Source: Caldilineales bacterium
Lineage (GTDB): Bacteria > Chloroflexota > Anaerolineae > J102
Assembly (NCBI GenBank): GCA_024102915.1
Contig: JAGFJG010000017.1
Coordinates: 1 to 39,573, forward strand
Direction of reading: 5' to 3'
DNA length: 39,573 bases
Shown here: positions 25,801-31,693 of the stretch, piece by piece
How the letters are laid out: each line of letters starts with the position of its first letter
Position numbering within the stretch: the stretch's first letter is position 1
Notes under the pieces: generated by a model
What the model saw: the letters and a program-made list of their open reading frames with translations, nothing else
Told to the model about the DNA's origin: nothing
The model's database searches: none
Translations under genes and position numbers: made by a program

Positions 25801-25915
25801 CCTGACGTTCGGACGTGGCGAGCGGCTGACAGGCGGCAAGGGCCATGACGAGAACCGTCATGGCCCCGGCGATGATGGTGCGTTTTGCGGTGGTCGAGTG
25901 GGGTTTGTTATTCAC
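22802..25915 (-). CDS. Lipoprotein fusing FG-GAP repeats, UnbV/ASPIC domain and di-heme cytochrome c peroxidase (MauG-like)
   Basis: A 1,037-residue extracellular protein with a lipobox Cys at residue 29 (MALAAC). Residues about 68-500 carry at least seven Ca2+-binding DxDxDG-type motifs of FG-GAP/VCBS repeats ([44 protein letters not shown] and others), giving a beta-propeller. About 515-600 is an ASPIC/UnbV domain. From about 630 to 1010 is a cytochrome c peroxidase/MauG domain with two haem motifs, CATCH (C658-H662) and CSRCH (C868-H872), and the usual [22 protein letters not shown] start. Such enzymes reduce H2O2 or oxidise proteins or small molecules. Haem attachment needs export. The propeller may bind a surface partner. 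The fusion order is unusual. Confidence 0.9.
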   Translation of the reverse strand: [1037 protein letters not shown]

Positions 25916-25980
25916 AGCGGATTGACCTTGCCAACCATTGGGCAGATGTGAAACGATGTTCGGCGTTGAATACCTGCCAG

Positions 25981-27267
25981 TCAGGATAGGCCGGATGATT
26001 CACGACGGCGGCGGGCATAGGCATCGATGAGCACGGCTGCGAGCAACACCAGGCCGTTGATCACGAACTTGATGCCGGAGGGAAGGCCGAGCAAACCCAT
26101 GCCATTCTCGACCGAGGCAATGACCAGTGCACCGAGCAAGGCGCTCATCACAAAGCCCTGGCCGCCGAAGAGGCTGGTGCCGCCGATGACCGCTGCAGCG
26201 ATCACATTGAGCAACAGGTTGCCGCCGCCGGTGGCCGTATCGACCGAGCGCAACCGGGAGGCGAGAATGATGCCGCCGACGCCCGCCATAAAGCTGGAGA
26301 TCATGAACACGAGAACCCGAATGCGGCCGACGTCGATACCGGCGCGGCGGGCCGCTTCGGGGTTGCCGCCCACTGCATAAACATAGCGCCCAAACCGGGT
26401 GCGCGAAGCGATATATGACCAGATGACCAGCAAAACGAGGACGATGACAGCCACAACGGGCACGCCACGATCCTGATTCGCATACCACACGGCAAAGCCT
26501 GCAATCAGGGCGATACCAACTATTTTCAGCAATACCACGGAATCGGGCGGAGTCGGCAGATTCTGATTGCGGAGCGCTCGTTGTCGGCTTAATTGCAGTA
26601 ACGCCCAGACGCCCACGATCACAATCGCCAGCCCCCAGCCAAGCCAATCTGGCAGAAAAGCGTTGGCAATGCCGATCGTGACGTTGTCTTGAATGACGAT
26701 GGTGCCAGCCGTGGAAAGCGTTGTAGTGAGGATTAAGACGACGCCGCTCCAGGCTAGCAGGGCAGCGAGGGTCACGATAAAGGAGGGGACGCCGGAGCGG
26801 GTAATGATGAACCCGTGAAGCAGCCCGATCAGCGCGCCCAAAATCAAAGCTACGCCCAGGGCGATGGGCCACGGCAACGCCGGAGCAGGTTCACGCAAGA
26901 GCAGGACGGCCGTCACGCCGATGACGCCGCTGACAAAACCTACCGAGAGATCAATTTCGGCGATGAGCAGCACGAACACGACGCCAATGGCAATGGTGGT
27001 CAGCGGCGACATCTGCAGCAATAGATTGACGAAATTACGTGGGCTGAAAAACAGGGGTTGTAGGAAACCAAAAACGAGAGCGATGAGAAGAAGGCCGAAA
27101 ATGATTGGTAAGGAGCCGATATCGCCGCCACGGACGCGTTGCACCCATTCCTGCATATAATCACCGAGGGTGCTCTCTTCTTCCTCGGCCATGCGCACGC
27201 CTGCAATAGCGGCTACGCCCTGTTCGATGTCAACCGGGTCAGTTTTTGTACCAATGTCATCGTTCAT
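25981..27267 (-). CDS. Sugar ABC transporter permease (XylH-like)
   Basis: A 428-residue inner-membrane permease of the RbsC/XylH family with a hydrophilic N-terminus of about 55 residues. Family segments include FVLLIAEIDLSVGFVSGVIGV, GVPSFIVTLAALLAWSGVVL, GRYVYAVGGNPEAARRAGIDV and the C-terminal AAAVIGGTSLFGGQGFVMSALLGALVI. The length (XylH is about 390) and the long middle loop fit the xylose-type group. Its ATG overlaps the ATPase stop codon (ATGA), so the two are coupled. It is the third gene of a binding protein-ATPase-permease operon. Confidence 0.92.
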   Translation of the reverse strand: MNDDIGTKTDPVDIEQGVAAIAGVRMAEEEESTLGDYMQEWVQRVRGGDIGSLPIIFGLLLIALVFGFLQPLFFSPRNFVNLLLQMSPLTTIAIGVVFVLLIAEIDLSVGFVSGVIGVTAVLLLREPAPALPWPIALGVALILGALIGLLHGFIITRSGVPSFIVTLAALLAWSGVVLILTTTLSTAGTIVIQDNVTIGIANAFLPDWLGWGLAIVIVGVWALLQLSRQRALRNQNLPTPPDSVVLLKIVGIALIAGFAVWYANQDRGVPVVAVIVLVLLVIWSYIASRTRFGRYVYAVGGNPEAARRAGIDVGRIRVLVFMISSFMAGVGGIILASRLRSVDTATGGGNLLLNVIAAAVIGGTSLFGGQGFVMSALLGALVIASVENGMGLLGLPSGIKFVINGLVLLAAVLIDAYARRRRESSGLS

Positions 27268-28040
27268 GATGCTGCCTCTGCCTGCATGCCAGGCACGAAT
27301 CCCAATGTGCCTGCGGTAATCGCATGTACAACTTGTTGTTGAGTGGTTTGCTTTGCTTCGAATACCGCAACCCGGTGACCAAGTCGCAGAACAGTGATGC
27401 GGTCAGATACTTCGAAGATGTCATGTAAGTTATGAGAAATGACGACAACGCCCAACCCCTTATCGGCCAGACGCCGCACCAAATCCAGAACCTGCCGGGT
27501 CTGAGCAACGCCCAGGGCGGCGGTCGGTTCGTCCAGGATGACAACCTTCGAGTTCCACATCACAGCCTTGGCCACAGCAATCGCCTGGCGCTGGCCGCCG
27601 GAGAGGGTGGCGACATGCTGGCGCACAGAACGAATCGTGGTCACTGACAATGATTCCAGCGTTTCTCGCGCGCTTTGCTCCATGCTGATTTCATCCAAAG
27701 CCCGGAAGCGTTGTACGCGCTCACGTCCCAGGAACATGTTCGCCACGACATCGAGATTGTCGGCCAACGCCAGATCCTGGTACACAACTTCGATGCCGAG
27801 ATTAGCGGCGTCTTTGGGCCCACGTATCTCGACCTTTGTGCCCTCGAAAAAGATGTCTCCTTCATCTAATGAATAGATACCGACAATCCCCTTAATCAAT
27901 GTTGATTTGCCGGCGCCGTTGTCTCCCACCAGCGCCATTACCTCCCCGCCCCGCACCTCGAAATCCACTTTGGTCAACGCCTGTACAGCGCCAAAGTGCT
28001 TGGATACGCCTCTCAGTTCCAATATCGGAGCTTCAGCCAT
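27264..28040 (-). CDS. Sugar ABC transporter ATPase, single domain
   Basis: A 258-residue ATPase with one ABC domain: Walker A GDNGAGKST (39-47), signature LSGGQRQ, Walker B VVILDEPTAALG, and a closing HNLHDIFEVSDRI H-loop. The start follows AAGGAG. It is half the length of the double RbsA/XylG ATPases, so two copies should form the motor, as in the single-domain (FrcA-type) sugar systems. It lies between the XylF-like binding-protein gene and the permease. Confidence 0.92.
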   Translation of the reverse strand: MAEAPILELRGVSKHFGAVQALTKVDFEVRGGEVMALVGDNGAGKSTLIKGIVGIYSLDEGDIFFEGTKVEIRGPKDAANLGIEVVYQDLALADNLDVVANMFLGRERVQRFRALDEISMEQSARETLESLSVTTIRSVRQHVATLSGGQRQAIAVAKAVMWNSKVVILDEPTAALGVAQTRQVLDLVRRLADKGLGVVVISHNLHDIFEVSDRITVLRLGHRVAVFEAKQTTQQQVVHAITAGTLGFVPGMQAEAAS

Positions 28041-28203
28041 GTCGATCTCCTTATGCTGACAGCAGAAATGGCTAACTCAACTTTCCGCCTTCGATCTAGA
28101 ACGAGGGATTTGTCTCAGTTTTTGGCATAATTGAATGATAAGTCATGCGGTTACTGACAAATCTGCCGCTCGATGAAGGGTGCAATCCGGGTTAGCGCCA
28201 AAG

Positions 28204-28233
28204 TTGTGGGGACGTCGAACGACGTCCCCACAA
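28204..28233 (-). promoter_or_regulatory. Perfect 14-bp stem-loop between binding-protein and ATPase genes
   Basis: TTGTGGGGACGTCG (28204-28217) and its exact reverse complement (28220-28233) lie 20 nt after the stop of the binding-protein gene. No U-run follows on the transcribed strand. Like the hairpin at 12849-12885, it probably protects the upstream binding-protein mRNA or attenuates the downstream genes. Confidence 0.7.
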
Positions 28234-28252
28234 GTCTTTAGTAAGGTGTTGA

Positions 28253-29395
28253 TTAGCGATCGGCCGGGCAGTATTGCTCGAAGTCGCCGACGCAGATTTC
28301 TTCCCAGGTGCGGAAGCCATCGGCGATCACGGTTTCGGCAATGTTGTCCTTGGTCACGCCAATCGGGGTCAGGGCGATGAACGGGATATCGTTCGTACCG
28401 TTGCTCAGCGTCAGGCCGCCGGTCATGCTGTCCAGGCTCTCACCCTTCAGCAACGCAATCGCCACCGCCGCCGCCGCTTCCGCCTCGGCTTTGATCGGCT
28501 TGTACACTGACATCGCCTGGTCGCCTGCCAGCACGTTCTGCATGCCGCCTACCGTCGCATCCTGGCCTGAGATCGGAATGCCCGCTTCAGCCGGGCTGAT
28601 GCCCGCATTCTTGAACGCCGATATCACTGCGTTCCCCAGTCCATCGTTCGCCGCAAACACGGCCGTGATGTCAGGATTCGCCGTCAAAATCTGCTCGAAC
28701 AACACCAGCGCCTCCTGGTTGTCCCAGTTCGGCACCCACTGGTCGTCCACCAGAGTCCAGGAACCATCGTCAAAGTGCGGCTGGGCGATGCTCACGTAGC
28801 CCTCCCGGAACAACGTCGAGTTGTTGTCCGTCGGCCCGCCATTCAACAGCACTACTTGCGGATCGTCCTGCGCATCGATCAGCGGCTCCAAGACTTCGCC
28901 CATCGTCGCTCCGACGCGCACGTTGTCGAAGCTCACATATACATCCGCTCCCGGTCCTTCAATCGTCAACCGGTCGTAGTCCACCACCTTAACGCCCGCA
29001 TCACGAGCGTTGGCGATGATCGCCGCCGCTGAACCGCTATCCAGGTTCACCAACAATATCACCTTCGCTCCCGCTGTGATCGCCTGCTCCGCCTGCGTCT
29101 GCTGCGTGCGGGCGTCGCCTTCAGCGTTCACGATGTTGTACTCCACTCCCGCCGCCTCGAACGCCTGCTCGAAGAACCGACGGTCATCCGTCTCCCAGCG
29201 CGCTGAACTCGCACTGTCCGGCAACAATACCCAGATGCTGCCGTCACCTGCTGGCTCAGCCGGGGCTTCGGTTGGCTCTGCGGGGGCTTCCGTGGCCGGC
29301 GCCGCAGTCGGGGCAGGAGCCGGGGTCGCGGCGCCGCATGCCGCAACAAGGATGGCAATCAACAGAACTGCAAGAACAATAAAAAGCTTTCGCAT
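28253..29395 (-). CDS. Sugar ABC transporter substrate-binding lipoprotein (XylF-like)
   Basis: A 380-residue binding protein with a lipobox Cys at residue 20 (LVAAC) and an Ala/Pro/Glu-rich linker to about residue 50. The domain aligns well by eye with D-xylose-binding XylF: SARWETDDRRFFEQAFEAAG, GVKVVDYDRL, YVSFDNVRVGATMGE, VVLLNGGPTDNNSTLFREGY, ISGQDATVGGMQNVLAGDQAMSVYKPI and the C-terminal TPIGVTKDNIAETVIADGF. Xylose or a related monosaccharide is likely but other sugars are possible in this family. The start follows AAGGAG. It is the first gene of the minus-strand operon, divergent from the DeoR-fusion regulator. Confidence 0.93.
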   Translation of the reverse strand: MRKLFIVLAVLLIAILVAACGAATPAPAPTAAPATEAPAEPTEAPAEPAGDGSIWVLLPDSASSARWETDDRRFFEQAFEAAGVEYNIVNAEGDARTQQTQAEQAITAGAKVILLVNLDSGSAAAIIANARDAGVKVVDYDRLTIEGPGADVYVSFDNVRVGATMGEVLEPLIDAQDDPQVVLLNGGPTDNNSTLFREGYVSIAQPHFDDGSWTLVDDQWVPNWDNQEALVLFEQILTANPDITAVFAANDGLGNAVISAFKNAGISPAEAGIPISGQDATVGGMQNVLAGDQAMSVYKPIKAEAEAAAAVAIALLKGESLDSMTGGLTLSNGTNDIPFIALTPIGVTKDNIAETVIADGFRTWEEICVGDFEQYCPADR

Positions 29396-29479
29396 CGACT
29401 GTTTTCTCCTTCGAAAATGTGAATGTGGGTGGATTGGATGAGCCTTACGTTAGAGATCGACTTGTTACCAGATTGGAGA

Positions 29480-29488
29480 CACCTCCTT
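29480..29488 (-). promoter_or_regulatory. Start-less Shine-Dalgarno-like element in the leader of the XylF-like gene
   Basis: On the minus strand AAGGAGGTG begins 93 nt before the ATG at 29395, which has its own AAGGAG. No usable start codon follows it. Part of it can form a small GGAG-GTGT-CTCC hairpin. Same arrangement as at 11673 and 38190. Confidence 0.45.
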
Positions 29489-29676
29489 ATACAAACATCA
29501 GGAGAGGTTACGTTATCGCCAAAGTCATAGAACCAACCAAATTCGGACCTGTAGAAGCCTGCCTGATCCTCAAGAAGCGGTAACGTTTCCAGACGGTACT
29601 CAGTTTTCGTCGCAGCCAGACTGCGACATCAAATGGGATACGGCAGGATACCCATAACCATCCCATTGGAGCGGTA

Positions 29677-29705
29677 AGTCTAGGTCATACCATTATCTAT
29701 GTCAA
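29677..29705 (-). promoter_or_regulatory. Predicted promoter of the XylF-like ABC operon
   Basis: On the minus strand TTGACA (29705-29700), a 17-bp spacer and TAGACT (29682-29677). The spacer contains one GGTCATACC motif (29683-29691) and the -35 overlaps another (29700-29708), so binding there would block transcription. Confidence 0.55.
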
Positions 29706-29816
29706 ACCAGTCATTAACGGTCATACCACGGCAACAGTGGTTCATATGTCTTGTCCGGCAGCATACTATTTGAGAGAAAAAGCCAGTTTGCCGAAACAGC
29801 CAAATTCGGTCAAACC
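29683..29816 (+). promoter_or_regulatory. Four-copy GGTCAWACC motif, operator candidate
   Basis: GGTCATACC at 29683-29691 and 29719-29727, TGTCAAACC at 29700-29708, GGTCAAACC at 29808-29816. Three are spaced 17 and 19 bp apart over the minus-strand promoter; the fourth lies 15 bp upstream of the plus-strand -35. They are natural candidates for binding by the adjacent DeoR-type protein (inference). Confidence 0.5.
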
Positions 29817-29831
29817 CGGTCACAAAGTTGC

Positions 29832-29860
29832 TTGACAGGCGTCCATCGAACCCATATAGT
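29832..29860 (+). promoter_or_regulatory. Predicted sigma70-type promoter of the DeoR-fusion regulator gene
   Basis: TTGACA (29832-29837), exactly 17 bp, TATAGT (29855-29860). Transcription would begin near 29867, which leaves almost no leader for a TTG start at 29872 and favours the in-frame GTG at 29920. Confidence 0.7.
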
Positions 29861-29919
29861 GGCATCGTAAGTTGAAAAGAACGCAAAATCAGTCACTCTC
29901 AGTCACATCAAAGAAGCTT

Positions 29920-31641
29920 GTGATCCCCAGCCAGCGCGAGGCATTCATCCGGCATCGGCTTAACGATAGCGGCGTAATTTCAGTCGTTGAAATTTGCAGT
30001 CACTGCAATTGCTCCCCTGAAACAGCACGGCGGGATTTGCGTCGTCTGGAGGAAAGCGGTAGCCTGGTGCGAACCCACGGGGGCGCTGTGCGAAATGAGG
30101 GTGGTACAACGGCAGGGGTGAGGCCCAATGGCGGGGGATTTCTGGAAGCCCGCATGGCCTTGAGCGATCGGGTGGATGCGCTGATTGTGACGCCTTCCAA
30201 CACCAGGACCACCCATCTGTTGGTGGACAGATGCCGCCGTGCCGGCGTGCCGGTCATCGCCGAAGCCACATCACACCCCGGCGCCCGCACTCTGGTTGCC
30301 ATTGATAATTACCGGGGCGGATTTGAAGCCGGGAATTGGGTGGGCATGAACGCACCACGCAGGCTTGGCGAGAATATCGCTGTGATCGATGTTTCGTTTC
30401 CACAGGAGAATACCGAGGCGCGTAGCAGAGCCTTTGCCGAGGGACTACGGCACGCTCTGGGTCGGCAGGTCAAGATTGTGCGGGTCAATGGGCATGCGGT
30501 GCGTGAGTTGGCCCGGCAGATTACCACTGACGCCCTTTCGGTCAATCCTGATATCAATGTGATATTCGGCGTCAACGATCAATCGGCATTGGGAGCGCTC
30601 GACGCGTTGCGCGCCGCCGGGCGAAGTGATAAACAGATCGTCATGGTTTCGGTCGGTCTCGAAGGCAATGCGGTAAAGAATATTATCGAAGAAGGCAGTG
30701 TGACGGCGGCCAGCATAGCGATGTTCCCCGAACTTGTGGGCCGGGCATGCATCGATGCCGCCGTTTGCGTCTACCATGGTTGCGCGCTGCCAGACCGCAT
30801 CATCACGCCATTCGCCATCATTACGAATGAGAACCTTCAGGAATTCTACCAGCGAGAGGATGGCGATGGGGAGTGGAAACTGTGCCTGACCCACCCCGAA
30901 CTGATGCCGACCGCAGGCGCGGGCTATGCCCTGTTGTCACAGTGCCAGGGTCGTCCAATTCCCAAACGCATCGGCTATGTCGAGGTTTTCAGTTCGCATG
31001 CCTGGTATCGCAACGTCTCTGACGCCATGCGTGCCCGCTCGCGGGCACGCAGCATCACTCTGGAAGTGGTGGATGCCAGCCAGGACATGGCCCTGGCAAT
31101 CGACGACTACAAACGGGCGATTGGTCGCACCGCCGAACGTTATGTCGAGTCGGGCGATACCATCATCCTGGGCGCGGGCGAATCGGTCGCCTACCTGGCC
31201 CGTGCATTGCGGGGACGCAGCAATATCACCGTCATTACAAATTCAGTGCGGGTCGTGAGTGAACTGGAAGAGGAGCACAACATCGCCGTCGTCGTCAGCG
31301 GCGGACTGCTCCGCCGCGATAGCCGCTCGTTCACCGGCCCCAGTGCGGAATTCACGTTTCGCAATCTCCGCGCCGATAAAGCATTCTTTTCTGTTACCGG
31401 CGTCAATCTGGAATTCGGCCTGTCCAACACCAATATCGCGGAAGCGACCGTCAAACAATCCATGCTCGACTCGGCCCATGAGGTGTTCCTGCTGGCCGAC
31501 TCCACCAAAATCGGTGTGGAATCGCTGATCAAAACAGCGCCGATCGAACGCGTCCATCACCTTATCACCGATTCTGGTATCGGCGTCGCAGATAAACTGA
31601 TGTTCGCTCAACATGGGGTTGATGTCATCATCGCCGACTAA
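29920..31641 (+). CDS. DeoR-type regulator with inserted periplasmic-binding-protein domain
   Basis: A 573-residue regulator if read from GTG 29920 (589 from TTG 29872). GTG gives the usual DeoR opening and agrees with the predicted transcription start; its ribosome site is weak (AAGAAG). Numbered from the TTG: a DeoR helix-turn-helix at about 36-75 (CSPETARRDLRRLEESG, THGGAV); a sugar-binding domain of the RbsB/LacI kind at about 95-330 (VDALIVTPSN, VAIDNYRGGFEAG, VIFGVNDQSALGAL); a short stretch at about 375-420 that looks like the first strand and helix of a second such domain; and a DeoR C-terminal sensor at about 425-585 (ADSTKIGVESL). It may sense both a free sugar and a phosphosugar. 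It likely controls the divergent transporter and the downstream GH38 genes. Confidence 0.9.
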   Translation: MIPSQREAFIRHRLNDSGVISVVEICSHCNCSPETARRDLRRLEESGSLVRTHGGAVRNEGGTTAGVRPNGGGFLEARMALSDRVDALIVTPSNTRTTHLLVDRCRRAGVPVIAEATSHPGARTLVAIDNYRGGFEAGNWVGMNAPRRLGENIAVIDVSFPQENTEARSRAFAEGLRHALGRQVKIVRVNGHAVRELARQITTDALSVNPDINVIFGVNDQSALGALDALRAAGRSDKQIVMVSVGLEGNAVKNIIEEGSVTAASIAMFPELVGRACIDAAVCVYHGCALPDRIITPFAIITNENLQEFYQREDGDGEWKLCLTHPELMPTAGAGYALLSQCQGRPIPKRIGYVEVFSSHAWYRNVSDAMRARSRARSITLEVVDASQDMALAIDDYKRAIGRTAERYVESGDTIILGAGESVAYLARALRGRSNITVITNSVRVVSELEEEHNIAVVVSGGLLRRDSRSFTGPSAEFTFRNLRADKAFFSVTGVNLEFGLSNTNIAEATVKQSMLDSAHEVFLLADSTKIGVESLIKTAPIERVHHLITDSGIGVADKLMFAQHGVDVIIAD

Positions 31642-31693
31642 TGAAGCCCGCATCTCGCCAACCCTTCCCAGACCGCTCTAACGGAGAAAGGAC

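Larger units (their letters stand above)
29396..29871. promoter_or_regulatory. Divergent regulatory region between the XylF-like operon and the DeoR-fusion regulator
   Basis: This 476-bp gap has no convincing ORF. It holds two near-consensus promoters facing apart, four GGTCAWACC-like motifs, a GTCGCAG-N5-CTGCGAC hairpin (29609-29627), an inverted repeat ATGGGAT/ATCCCAT (29633-29639 and 29660-29666), two TTACGTTA repeats (29445-29452, 29508-29515), a LacI-operator-like GGTAACGTTTCC (29579-29590), and an extra Shine-Dalgarno-like element on the minus strand (29480-29488). The minus-strand transcript should have a leader of about 275 nt. Confidence 0.7.

Noticed and set aside
29872..29919. TTG at 29872 as start of the DeoR-fusion regulator
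   Set aside because: The predicted transcription start near 29867 would leave almost no leader, and the residues before the GTG at 29920 do not match DeoR N-termini; not fully excluded.
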